DNA of 45,384 bases, from NCBI GenBank assembly GCA_016932015.1, contig JAFGDQ010000098.1, positions 1-45,384 of the forward strand, in the 5' to 3' direction. This document shows positions 9,144 to 17,941 of this stretch, one piece after another. The number at the start of each line of letters is the position of its first letter. Position 1 is the first letter of the stretch. Position numbers and translations under genes: made by a program. The notes beneath the pieces are model-generated. The model was not told the DNA's origin. It was given only the letters and a program-made list of their open reading frames with translations, and did no database searches. Source of the stretch: Spirochaetota bacterium (GTDB lineage: Bacteria > Spirochaetota > UBA4802 > JAFGDQ01).

Positions 9144-10499
9144 ATGGGAACTGAGATAATTTTTTTGATAATTTATTTTCTGATTATAGTAATACTCGGA
9201 TTATATTCTTTTTTCAGAATAAAAAACAGCAATGATTTCTATACAGCAGGAAAATCAAACGGTGTTCTTTCCGTCTCCGGCAGCATGCTCGCGACAATTC
9301 TGGGAGGATCCGCAATACTGGGTACTGTTAATCTGGCTTCCTCAAAGGGATGGGCTTCCGCGTGGTGGATAATCTGCGGAATCGTTGGTCTGGCTGTACT
9401 GCTGCCGCTTGCGAAAAAGGTAAGGAAATTCGGGAGATATACTCTGCCCCAGCTTATAGGAGATTTTTACGGGAAAGAGGCGGAAGTCATTTCATCGATT
9501 ATGATACCGGTTGCGTGGGTGGGAGTTGTCGCAGCTCAGATAATAGGCGCTTCAAAAATACTCGTCAGCTTTTTAAGCATAGAGTACACAACCGGGGTTA
9601 TTATAGTCGGATTTATTTTTATTGCCTATACAATACTCGGCGGACAAATGTCCATTATCAAGACAGACCTTATACAGATATTTCTGATTCTTTCCGGTGT
9701 TTTCATTACATTTCTTTTTGCGGGAAGTTCCGCAGATTTTCAGACAAGTAGTCTGACAGACCTTGGATTTCCTTTTAATGAGAAGTTCGGAATTTTTGAC
9801 CTTGTTGTATTACTGCTCACATTTTCTACTACATATTTTGTGGGCCCGGATATTTATTCCAGGCTGTTTTGCGCGAAGGATGAAAAGACTGCGCAGAGAA
9901 GCGTTCTTGTTACGATCATAGTTTTGATTCCATTTGCTGTTTTTCTTCCCTATCTCGGCGTTTTCGCAAAAGCGAATTTTTCCGGGGAAATGCAGAATTC
10001 AGCGGCATTGATAAATGTCGCGTTCAATGTGCTGCCTGAATGGGCACTTGGTTTAATGGCAGCCGCGCTTCTTTCAGCTGTAATGTCCTCTGCTGATACT
10101 ACTCTGCTTACCGCATCAGCGATATTCAGCGAACTTTTTACGGATATGGAAAAAAGCAGATCTATTTTAATGACAAGGGTCATGATTTTAATACTTGGAG
10201 TTTTAAGCATTCTTTTCTCTTTATATGTTACCTCAATTATAGGGTCGCTTCTGATCGCGCTCACTATATTTTCGGGAGCTTTCATAATTCCCACTGCTGC
10301 CGGACTGCTGAACTTCAGAACAAGTAAACTCAGAATTGTAACAGCCATTCTGGCAGGAGGCATTATTGCTTTAACCGGCAAACTGATATCAATGAAAGCT
10401 GGAATTGCCAGTCATGTAACAATTGGAAATGTCATTATTATTGCAGCATTTGTAATTAATGCGCTTGTGCTGTTTTTTCCGAAAAGAAAGCAAGTATAA
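9144..10499 (+). CDS. Sodium:solute symporter (SSS family)
   Basis: A 451-residue membrane protein with about twelve to thirteen hydrophobic helices and the SSS pattern: an early FYTAGKSNG segment after helix 1, SGSMLATILGGSAILG in the unwound second helix, and a later ALLSAVMSSADTTLL segment that carries the Ser/Thr residues of the second sodium site. The family couples sodium entry to uptake of sugars, amino acids, carboxylates or vitamins. The substrate cannot be named from sequence. The start is supported by AAAGG seven bases upstream. A strong terminator follows, so it is monocistronic. Confidence 0.92.
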   Translation: MGTEIIFLIIYFLIIVILGLYSFFRIKNSNDFYTAGKSNGVLSVSGSMLATILGGSAILGTVNLASSKGWASAWWIICGIVGLAVLLPLAKKVRKFGRYTLPQLIGDFYGKEAEVISSIMIPVAWVGVVAAQIIGASKILVSFLSIEYTTGVIIVGFIFIAYTILGGQMSIIKTDLIQIFLILSGVFITFLFAGSSADFQTSSLTDLGFPFNEKFGIFDLVVLLLTFSTTYFVGPDIYSRLFCAKDEKTAQRSVLVTIIVLIPFAVFLPYLGVFAKANFSGEMQNSAALINVAFNVLPEWALGLMAAALLSAVMSSADTTLLTASAIFSELFTDMEKSRSILMTRVMILILGVLSILFSLYVTSIIGSLLIALTIFSGAFIIPTAAGLLNFRTSKLRIVTAILAGGIIALTGKLISMKAGIASHVTIGNVIIIAAFVINALVLFFPKRKQV

Positions 10500-10531
10500 A
10501 TTTCTGAATACAGGATCAGGTTTGATAATAC

Positions 10532-10570
10532 AATAAAAAACGGATATGAAGAACATATCCGTTTTTTATT
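10532..10570. terminator. Bidirectional terminator between symporter and SDR genes
   Basis: Perfect 17-bp inverted repeat (10532-10548 with 10554-10570) around a five-base AAGAA loop. The GC-containing core is flanked by A residues on the left and T residues on the right, so it can terminate both the symporter on the plus strand and the SDR on the minus strand. Confidence 0.92.
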
Positions 10571-10581
10571 GACAGCATGTA

Positions 10582-11592
10582 TTATTTTTTCGGCGGAAAG
10601 GGCGGCATCTCCGGCTGATCCGACCTGTTGATTGATTTGAACGGGCCTTTAAGATTCTGAAAGCCCGGCCCCATAAGAGAGAATATCAGCGGGAGCGCGA
10701 AATCGCTGATTCTTTCCATTTCCTCCTGAATGACTGTTTCCGGTTTTGGAAAATCCCAGTTCATTGCTTTAAGCGCCTGCTGGATTATGACACCTGATCC
10801 GTGCAGCTCTTTCGCGTGCTGAATTGAATATACCATTGCCGCTCCGCAGTCTTCCGGAGGGACGAAGCCCGGATAACCCGGCATTTCCAGCGGCATATCC
10901 GCCATTGCGTCGCCCGGTCGTTTTGGCGGCATTTCCTTCAGCTTTTCCGGATTGAGCCGTCCGACCCCTGCGGGAATAAATGTGAAAACTCCTACTCCTG
11001 ACTGATCCGCGGGACCCAGTTCATTCGCGAGCGACATCATCATGGATGTGGCTGCGGCTTTACCTGCGCTGTATATACCCGGCCCCATCGGATGATTGAA
11101 TGCTGTTGAAGAATAAGTCACAACACCGTGTTTTCTTCTGAGCATACCCGGAACAAATTCCTTTATGGCTAGCATAACACCGCGTGCCGAGATTGCGTAT
11201 GACTGGTCCATTTCATATATTGCAGACCTCATTATCGTATTGGAAAGCTTCATGTTCATGGCATTGTTCACAAGAATATCGACTTTGGCGAATGAGCGGA
11301 AAGCTTTTTCGGCCATCCGCTTCATGCTGAGCTCATCGCTGACATCCGTCATAACAAACAGTGCTGTACCCGGCTCATTCTCATCATTGATGAGCTTTTC
11401 TGCCGCGCATCCGGCTTCTGAATTGATATCCGCAATTATTACTTTGCATCCGGCCCATGCAAGGCTTCGTGCAATTCCCAGTCCAATGTTGCTGCCGCCG
11501 CCTGTAACAAGCGCGACTTCACCTTTCATCGAACCTTTATCTATTCCGGATTTGTCCATTGTCAACGGTTCAATATCAAGTATATTATCCAT
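10582..11592 (-). CDS. Short-chain dehydrogenase/reductase with long C-terminal tail
   Basis: A Rossmann-fold SDR with cofactor motif TGGGSNIGLG, the NNA structural motif, a catalytic Ser in YSST and the YSAGK catalytic Tyr-Lys pair. An acidic residue at the end of the second strand (IIADIN) suggests NAD(H). Beyond the normal 250 residues there is an extra tail of about 70 residues rich in Pro, Gly and Met that I do not recognise. The frame is open to an ATG at 11640 with no ribosome site; ATG 11592 is preferred because AAGAGGG stands directly before it, giving 336 residues. The substrate is unknown. The gene is alone and shares the terminator at 10532. Confidence 0.85.
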   Translation of the reverse strand: MDNILDIEPLTMDKSGIDKGSMKGEVALVTGGGSNIGLGIARSLAWAGCKVIIADINSEAGCAAEKLINDENEPGTALFVMTDVSDELSMKRMAEKAFRSFAKVDILVNNAMNMKLSNTIMRSAIYEMDQSYAISARGVMLAIKEFVPGMLRRKHGVVTYSSTAFNHPMGPGIYSAGKAAATSMMMSLANELGPADQSGVGVFTFIPAGVGRLNPEKLKEMPPKRPGDAMADMPLEMPGYPGFVPPEDCGAAMVYSIQHAKELHGSGVIIQQALKAMNWDFPKPETVIQEEMERISDFALPLIFSLMGPGFQNLKGPFKSINRSDQPEMPPFPPKK

Positions 11593-11959
11593 TTTCCCTC
11601 TTAAATCAGATATAGTTTTGTATTCTTTTATTCCCGGCATATTATTTGAATATTCAGGAAATTTTTAATATTCTTAATAGACAAAAATAACTCAAGAAAC
11701 AAAATATTGAAAGTCATTCCGGCAACTGTCAAACGCTATTCATGTCTAAATGGTATTAATTTCATACAGGGCGGCTGTATTTGAAATCTGTTTCTGATAT
11801 GCGGTACAAAGCTGATAATATTAATATTGGAATTTTTAAAATTTTGATTTTTTCTTCACTTTTTATCTGCAGCTTTATTGATATATTTTTAATGTTGCGT
11901 TACTATTTGCCATAATAGCGTTTGATTGTAAAAAATATAAATCTAATCAGGAATAAAGA
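11593..11959. other. Divergent intergenic region, nothing specific seen
   Basis: About 365 AT-rich bases between the divergent SDR and lgt genes. They should contain both promoters, but I cannot place them with confidence and see no other structure. Confidence 0.45.
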
Positions 11960-12794
11960 ATGAATACGAATTATATAAACTGGAACTTTGATCCGGAAAT
12001 AATAAATGTTTTCGGAATATCGCTTCGCTATTACGGCCTGCTTTTTGTAACCGGCCTGGTTGTCTGTTATTTTCTTCTCAGGCGGATTTTCAGGCGTGAA
12101 AATATTCCGGGGAAAAATCTGGACATGCTTACTGTTTATACTGTCCTTGGTGTTTTTATCGGAGCAAGGCTGGGACATTGTCTGTTCTATGAACCTGCAT
12201 ATTTTCTGGCTAATCCTGTTGAGATGTTTCTGCCTGTGCGCGTTCTTCCTCAGGGCGGTTTTGAATTTACCGGATATCAGGGACTCGCAAGCCATGGCGG
12301 AGTTCTGGGAATGTTTACTGCTTTAATCCTGCATTATGTGAAGACCGGGCAGTCCCTTATACGGACGCTTGATTTTATTGCACTTGCTGCTCCATTGCAG
12401 GGATTCTTTATCAGGACAGCGAACCTGATGAATTCCGAAATTATAGGAATGCCCACAGACATGCCGTGGGCTTTCATTTTCAGAAGGGTTGATAATATAC
12501 CGAGGCATCCGGCTCAGCTGTATGAGGCTCTTACTTACCTGCTGATATTTATAATTATGATCTCTCTTTATTGTAAAAAATGGAATAAAACCGGTACAGG
12601 CGCTTTTACCGGAATATGCCTCATTCTTGTTTTTACAGCCAGGTTCTTTATTGGAATTTATTAAGGAAAATCAGGTATCATTTGAGAACAGCATGTTTCT
12701 GAATGTGGGGCAGCTGTTGAGTATTCCTTTTGTTGTTTTGGGGATAGCGCTGATTGTTTACAGTTTTAAGCAGCAGAACAAGACTGGGATTTGA
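11960..12794 (+). pseudogene. lgt: Prolipoprotein diacylglyceryl transferase, frameshifted near the C terminus
   Basis: Lgt transfers diacylglycerol from phosphatidylglycerol to the lipobox cysteine of prelipoproteins in the inner membrane. The first frame encodes 234 residues with the family landmarks: an RYYGL segment after the N-terminal strand, GLASHGGVLGM, RTANLMNSEIIG (counterpart of the signature GR-GNF-N-E--G) and HPAQLYEA. It ends abruptly at 12664, but a second frame continues the expected C terminus without a gap (EFIKENQVSFENSM, then NVGQLLSIPFVVLGI and a last membrane helix) to a stop at 12792-12794. Removing one G of the GG at 12653-12654 restores a full protein of about 277 residues. 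It is either a real single-base lesion or a sequence error. Since lgt is usually essential in Gram-negatives, an error or a second copy elsewhere is plausible. Confidence 0.88.
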
Positions 12795-13202
12795 ATTCTT
12801 TTCTCAAGTATGAAAGAAATATTCTTAACTTAATGACTTTGAGAGTTCTGCAGGCTCTGCTTTTTCGCCAGATGCTTATGTTCTATGATGAATGAATCCA
12901 CCCCGGGTGCTGATATTAATAGTGCCGCTCCTTTTGAAATAATATTAGATTTATTTAACTTCAATAAAAATCACTTACAATGTTCAGTGCTCCATTGTAT
13001 GAAATCTGATTGACTAAAAAATTATTTCCCCTGTATCGTTGTCCGTTTGCCCCTGATTTCAAATTGGTCAAATAACATTACATATCTGTTTCAACAGATT
13101 TTCTTTTTTGCGCAGTTATAGGAGCTTACGGATAATAATTTGAAAACCGGGTTTCCGTGAAATACTATCAAAAGCGCGCTTAATAATATTAAGGAGTATT
13201 TT
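12795..13202. other. Intergenic, no gene recognised
   Basis: About 400 bases between lgt and the FG-GAP lipoprotein. It contains a 42-codon open frame (12885-13013) with no ribosome site or recognisable sequence. AAGGAG just before 13203 belongs to the lipoprotein. Confidence 0.45.
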
Positions 13203-14852
13203 ATGAAAGTATGCTATCTGAAAATTTTTACCGGTATTGCTGCAGGAATTTTGTTTATGTTTTCAGGGTGTTTGTGTGAAGATAGTGATTCAAAGAAAAG
13301 CCCCATTTCTTTGCCATATGAAGGTGAAACCTTCCTTATGGAATCAGGTTTTTTAAGAGGCCATGCTGTCAGTACAATTGCCTCAGTTGAAGTGTCTTTC
13401 GATGGTGGAGATTACGCAGCCGCAACAGGCACTACAGAATGGACTTTTCCACTTCCCGCGGGAGCTGTTTCGTGGAAGACAGGCTCTGTTCACGAGATAA
13501 GTGTACGAGGAGTCTACAGTGGTGGTGGTACAACAGATGAGCTTACAGTAACAGTACGCAAAGGCCCTAACCGCGATGTTAATGGAGACGGGTATCCGGA
13601 ACTTGCTCTCGGCGCGTATCATTACGGGTATATAGAAGGCGATCCGGATCCGAATAATGAAGGACGTGTTTATCTGTTCAACGGCAGCTCTGCAGGCCCG
13701 GGCAGCTCTCCGTCACAAATAATAGAGTCGCCTGATCCTGACAATATTGCCGGCTTTGGCAAATATATTGTACTGGATGACTTTAATGGTGACGGATATG
13801 GCGATATGGCTGCGGCTGATCATGATTACAACAGTTACAACGGCCATGTGTATATTTTTTATGGGAGCAGTTCAGGGCTTGCCTCAACCGCAGGCACCAC
13901 TCTTACGGGCGCATCAAACAGTAATTTCGGCTGGTCGCTTTGTTCAGGAGATTTTAACGGAGACAATTTTACCGATATTGCAATCGGTGCGCCTTATGAT
14001 GATGGAGCTGTTCATGTGTTTTACGGCAGCTCCTCAAATTTTGCAGACTGCGATTTAAGCGCAGGAGGGACGGCCGATCGCTCTTATGCCGCTAGCATCG
14101 GTAGCATTGGGTCAGAGACTCTCGGTTCTTCAGTGATAGCGGGCGATTTTAACGGTGATGAATATGCTGATCTAGCCGCACTAGCCGGTGATGGCGGTTA
14201 TGTAGAAATTTATAACGGCAGCAATACCGGACTTCCGGCTTCGTATTCGATCAGAAGGTCGTCGTCTCTGCAAACCGATACTTCTCCCGGGTGTCTCGCG
14301 TCAGGCAATGTTAACGGCGATGCCTATGACGATCTTGCTGTCGGAGCTGTGTCTTATGTTTCATCCACAGGCAGAGTATATGTTTTTCATGGAAGGGCTT
14401 CCGGAATTTCAGATACGGCTGATCCTGAAATTACACTGACAGGTGAATTTACTTCGGATCATTTCGGAACTTCACTTTCTATCGCTGATACCGACAAAGA
14501 TGGTTACGGAGACCTGGCTATAGGTGCACGTAATTTTCAAAACAGCAGTTCAGGAGACCAGGAATACGGTGCAGTTTACGTTTACAAAGGCAGTTCAGCC
14601 GGCATAGAAACTCCATATTCTACAAGATTTTTTGAAGCGGCGGAGGAGATGGACTATCTTGGTACTTTAGTATATTTTTCAGATATTACCGGAGACGGAT
14701 TCATTGACCTGTATTCACTCGCGGAAGGCTATATCTATGAAGGATCTGATACAGGCGATTTTTTCGGCAGGGCGTATTTGTATTCAGGAACTGCAGCCGG
14801 TATATCGTTTGATGATCCGTGGTATTTTGACGCCGAATTCAGCGTGCCGTAA
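13203..14852 (+). CDS. FG-GAP/integrin-alpha-like beta-propeller lipoprotein
   Basis: A 549-residue exported protein. The N terminus is a lipoprotein signal peptide with a lipobox ending at Cys23 (MFSGC). After an Ig-like stretch rich in beta strands (about 40-125) come seven FG-GAP repeats, each centred on a calcium-binding loop: DVNGDGYPE, DFNGDGYGD, DFNGDNFTD, DFNGDEYAD, NVNGDAYDD, DTDKDGYGD and DITGDGFID. Seven blades match a complete integrin-alpha-type propeller. The family usually mediates surface binding or scaffold functions; the ligand is unknown. The start has a clear AAGGAG site, and a strong terminator follows the stop. The loops are degenerate copies with synonymous drift, so this is an old repeat array. 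Confidence 0.92.
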   Translation: MKVCYLKIFTGIAAGILFMFSGCLCEDSDSKKSPISLPYEGETFLMESGFLRGHAVSTIASVEVSFDGGDYAAATGTTEWTFPLPAGAVSWKTGSVHEISVRGVYSGGGTTDELTVTVRKGPNRDVNGDGYPELALGAYHYGYIEGDPDPNNEGRVYLFNGSSAGPGSSPSQIIESPDPDNIAGFGKYIVLDDFNGDGYGDMAAADHDYNSYNGHVYIFYGSSSGLASTAGTTLTGASNSNFGWSLCSGDFNGDNFTDIAIGAPYDDGAVHVFYGSSSNFADCDLSAGGTADRSYAASIGSIGSETLGSSVIAGDFNGDEYADLAALAGDGGYVEIYNGSNTGLPASYSIRRSSSLQTDTSPGCLASGNVNGDAYDDLAVGAVSYVSSTGRVYVFHGRASGISDTADPEITLTGEFTSDHFGTSLSIADTDKDGYGDLAIGARNFQNSSSGDQEYGAVYVYKGSSAGIETPYSTRFFEAAEEMDYLGTLVYFSDITGDGFIDLYSLAEGYIYEGSDTGDFFGRAYLYSGTAAGISFDDPWYFDAEFSVP

Positions 14853-14865
14853 CAGTTAAGGCTTT

Positions 14866-14893
14866 TCCGGCGGGTTATTGCCCGCCGGATTTT
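14866..14893. terminator. GC-rich terminator between lipoprotein and hypothetical gene
   Basis: Nine-base perfect stem (14866-14874 with 14881-14889), six-base loop TTATTG, then TTTTG. TTTT also precedes the left arm, so it may act in both directions between the convergent genes. Confidence 0.88.
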
Positions 14894-14898
14894 GTATT

Positions 14899-15318
14899 TC
14901 AGCCGTATTCAGGCCGGGTTCTTTTACTGTCTTTCAACAGGAACGGTTCTGAAACGGAGTGGATACGGTTCAGATATAGAGGATATTGAGAAGAGGATAC
15001 AATATCATGTCCTGTTTTATATTTTTTATATCTGACGCAATTGCCTGTAATATAAACAGATATAAAAAGATTATACCCGGTCATTCCGAGATTACGGGCT
15101 TTTCTTGTGTAAGCATACTTCTCCTCCTGCGTCATAGCCTGCCATGATTTCACTGCTGAAGCAAAGCTCTTGCGAATTTCTCTTTGTAATGCTGTGTCCG
15201 GGTTTCTGGGCACAACATATGTGCGTACGCATTGAGTGTTTCCCCTTCTGTAAAACACCGCGTTTCCAAATCGTCCGCTTATGGATTGTATTATCGGGTT
15301 AAGTGCTGCTGTTGCCAT
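14899..15318 (-). CDS. Conserved hypothetical protein, basic, of unknown function
   Basis: A 139-residue basic protein. The N-terminal half has a recognisable architecture: SGRFGNAVFYRRGNTQCVR followed by PRNPDTALQREIRKSFASAV and SWQAMTQEEK, ending in MTGYNLFIS. Proteins with this order (a short GN-VFY strand, PRNP-T--Q linker and a small helical part) occur in several bacterial phyla, and I have the impression that they are frequent in spirochaetes. No catalytic residues or membrane segments stand out. The last 50 residues look less conserved. It is convergent with the FG-GAP lipoprotein gene, with a terminator between. Function unknown. Confidence 0.7.
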   Translation of the reverse strand: MATAALNPIIQSISGRFGNAVFYRRGNTQCVRTYVVPRNPDTALQREIRKSFASAVKSWQAMTQEEKYAYTRKARNLGMTGYNLFISVYITGNCVRYKKYKTGHDIVSSSQYPLYLNRIHSVSEPFLLKDSKRTRPEYG

Positions 15319-15497
15319 AAAAGTGCTCCGTCAATATTTGTTATTATTTTTTTCCTCTCTATATTATATACAAAAACACCTTACATTTTCCGGCATTTCA
15401 GGAAGTATTTCTGTAATTTTTTTAAATTGCGTACTGCCGCGAATTGACGTTTGTCCATGATGTTTTAAAAAATATGAATTAATTTTTTGTTTGCAGG

Positions 15498-15567
15498 ATT
15501 TCTGAACCATGATTATTATGAATTGAGTTCAAATGAACTCAATTCATAATAATCATGGTTCAGAAAT
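15498..15567. repeat. Perfect 33-bp inverted repeat with 4-base loop
   Basis: Positions 15498-15530 are the exact reverse complement of 15535-15567, separated by AAAT. The hairpin is AT-rich and lacks a flanking T run, so it is not a typical terminator. It lies about 50 bp before tag, and its start is within the 300-base gap after the hypothetical gene. It could be a palindromic mobile element copy, a protein-binding cruciform or an RNA stabiliser. Confidence 0.95.
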
Positions 15568-15618
15568 AAAAAAGCATTATCAATGTATTACATATCTCTT
15601 GTAAAAAAGGATTAAAGT

Positions 15619-16224
15619 ATGAGTCCAGATGATAATAAAGCAGTTAAGCAAACCTGCGGTTGGGCGGCAGGTGATGCCCTTATGAAGAAATATCATGATA
15701 AAGAATGGGGAGTACCTGTTCATAATGACAGGAAACTGTTCGAGTTTCTTGTTCTTGAAGGGGCCCAGGCAGGGTTAAGCTGGATGACTATTTTAAAGAA
15801 AAGGGAGAACTTCAGAAAGGCATTCGATAATTTTGATTATAATAAAATCGCAAAGTATGATACGCGAAAGATAAATTCTCTGCTGAATGATGCCGGGATT
15901 ATAAGAAACAGGCTTAAAATAACCGGAGCAATCGGGAATGCGAAAGCATTTCTGCAGGTAAGAAAAGAATTCGGAACATTTGATAAATATATCTGGGGAT
16001 TTGTTAACGGAAAACCGATCGTAAACAAATTTAAGTCGCTTTCCGACCTTCCAGCAAGAACAGAGCTTTCGGATGCAATAAGTAAAGACCTCAAGAAAAG
16101 AGGGTTCAGGTTTGTCGGTTCAACGATTGTTTACGCGCACATGCAGGCAACCGGTATGGTGAACGATCATTTGCAGTCATGCTTCAGATATAAGGAGATA
16201 ATCTCCCGATACAAATATTTATAA
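15619..16224 (+). CDS. tag: DNA-3-methyladenine glycosylase I
   Basis: A 201-residue HhH-GPD-superfamily glycosylase that removes 3-methyladenine from alkylated DNA. The zinc snap is intact: Cys13, His26, His184 and Cys188 have the same spacing (13, 158, 4) as the ligands of E. coli Tag. The base-recognition glutamate corresponds to Glu47 in FLVLEGAQAGLSW. AAAAGG eight bases before the ATG supports the start. The gene is single, preceded by a long perfect hairpin, and its stop is only 13 bp from the stop of the convergent MFS gene. Confidence 0.96.
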   Translation: MSPDDNKAVKQTCGWAAGDALMKKYHDKEWGVPVHNDRKLFEFLVLEGAQAGLSWMTILKKRENFRKAFDNFDYNKIAKYDTRKINSLLNDAGIIRNRLKITGAIGNAKAFLQVRKEFGTFDKYIWGFVNGKPIVNKFKSLSDLPARTELSDAISKDLKKRGFRFVGSTIVYAHMQATGMVNDHLQSCFRYKEIISRYKYL

Positions 16225-16237
16225 ATGAATAATCGCT

Positions 16238-17617
16238 TTATCGTATTTTCCCGCGTGCAAGTGAAGCAACTATTCCGAAGCAGCTAAGGACTCCGAATAT
16301 TATAAATCCTGTTTTTATGCTTATAAGAAATGCAGGGTGGTACTCAGGTGTTATCTGATTATGTCCAATATATATGGCGAAGATAAGAACCGCCAGCCCC
16401 ATACTGAGCATTTGTCCTGTCAGCCGCATGGTCCCGAGCATTCCTGAAGCAATACCGTAATATTTTTTTTCAACAGAAGACATTATCGCATTTGAATTGG
16501 GGGAAGAGAAAAGAGCGAATCCAAAGCCTATAAGAATGAGCACCGGAACAAGGTATAACATTGATGTATCTGTTCCGACAAATACAAGCATGAAAAGACC
16601 TGCGGCGAGTATAGCCATACCGATTGACGCAACTTTGGCTGGTTCAATTCTGTCCGAAAGCCTGCCTGCGAAAGGAGAAGCAATTGTCATTATGACAGGC
16701 TGGGCAATAAGTATTGCGCCTGCCGCGGAAGGGTCCATGCCTTTTATATACTGCAGGTACAGACTCAGAAAAAATGTGATTGCGAAAGTCGCGCTGTAGT
16801 TGATAAGCGCGGCAAGGTTTGAGAAAGCGAAAGCTTTATTTTTAATAAAGAGACGTATGTCAACAACAGGGCTTTCCTGACGCATTTCCCATCTTACAAA
16901 TATAAACAGAGTCAATACGCCTGCAAGAATAAGGCCTGTTCCCGCCATCTTCCCGAACCGTGACATTCCTGAAAAACCGAGCATTAACGCAATTACTCCA
17001 AGTGAATAAATAATAGATCCTGATAAATCAAATTTTTCTCCCTTAGCTTCGGACCAGTCTCCCTTTAATTTCAAAAGGGCAAGTGTGATAATTATTATGC
17101 CTAAAGGTACATTTACCAGAAAAATGCTTCTCCAGCTTAAATGCTCTGTAAGAAATCCGCCAAGGAAGGGGCCTAATGTAAGGCCGAGATAAGTGGCAGA
17201 AACCGCGATGCCGAGAGCTTTTCCTCTTTCCTGAGGAGGAAAAACCGAACTGAGAATTGCTATACCTGTGCCGAATATCATGGCAGATCCTATTCCCTGC
17301 AGAATCCTGAGAGAAATAAGCATTGCAGCAGTTGTACTTAAAGCCAGAAATAATGAAGATACGGCAAATACGAATATACCGGCTATATATATTTTCTTTC
17401 TGCCGTGTATGTCCGCGATTCTGCCGAACGGAACAAGAAACATTGCGGAGCTTAAAAGATAGGCAGTGGCAACCCAGCCCAGCGAAACCGCGTCCATTGC
17501 AAATTCCCTGCCGATTGAAGGCAGTGCTATATTTACGGAAGATCCGTCAAATGGAGCAAGAAATGATGATAATGTAACTATAAACAGTGTAATTCTTTTG
17601 GTTATTTTGTCTTCCAA
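16238..17617 (-). CDS. MFS drug:H+ antiporter (DHA2/EmrB-QacA type)
   Basis: A 459-residue transporter with about fourteen hydrophobic segments. It has the major facilitator motif A (GRIADIHGRKKIYIAG) between helices 2 and 3 and the family C motif region (ISLRILQGIGSAMIFG, then GLTLGPFLGGFL) typical of drug antiporters. It should export toxic or amphipathic compounds using the proton gradient. It is encoded alone, convergent with tag with almost no spacing. No regulator adjoins it, so its substrate is unknown. Confidence 0.92.
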   Translation of the reverse strand: MEDKITKRITLFIVTLSSFLAPFDGSSVNIALPSIGREFAMDAVSLGWVATAYLLSSAMFLVPFGRIADIHGRKKIYIAGIFVFAVSSLFLALSTTAAMLISLRILQGIGSAMIFGTGIAILSSVFPPQERGKALGIAVSATYLGLTLGPFLGGFLTEHLSWRSIFLVNVPLGIIIITLALLKLKGDWSEAKGEKFDLSGSIIYSLGVIALMLGFSGMSRFGKMAGTGLILAGVLTLFIFVRWEMRQESPVVDIRLFIKNKAFAFSNLAALINYSATFAITFFLSLYLQYIKGMDPSAAGAILIAQPVIMTIASPFAGRLSDRIEPAKVASIGMAILAAGLFMLVFVGTDTSMLYLVPVLILIGFGFALFSSPNSNAIMSSVEKKYYGIASGMLGTMRLTGQMLSMGLAVLIFAIYIGHNQITPEYHPAFLISIKTGFIIFGVLSCFGIVASLARGKIR

Positions 17618-17941
17618 GTTGTATTTCTCCTTGATATAAGGGGAGCTTTGAAAATTATTTATAAATTATACATTTAATAAACAGGTCCCGTTATGCGGTA
17701 CTGCAAGTATAGTTAATTGTGAATTAAATTTATATTATATCATTCTGTCATTGTTTATTTGCACACTGAAAAATCAAGTAAGTTATATCTGTATAAAAGA
17801 TGATATAAATTATAATAATAAATCACTTGAAAATAACGTGCACATATAAATCTATAGTAAATATAGTTTATGCGCAGAGATGTATAATTCAGGATATTGT
17901 TTTAATAATTATTTTCTTCAACATTCAGGGGGGATGAATAA
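17618..17941. other. Divergent intergenic region, AT-rich
   Basis: About 320 very AT-rich bases between the divergent MFS and OYE-like genes. They must hold both promoters. AGGGGGGA (17927-17934) is a strong ribosome site for the flavoenzyme. A weak 7-bp inverted repeat (17783-17789 with 17802-17808) is within chance for this base composition. Confidence 0.45.

Noticed and set aside
12885..13013. 42-codon open frame after lgt
   Set aside because: No Shine-Dalgarno and no family resemblance; likely chance.
17783..17808. Seven-base AT-only inverted repeat upstream of the OYE-like gene
   Set aside because: Expected by chance in sequence this rich in A and T.
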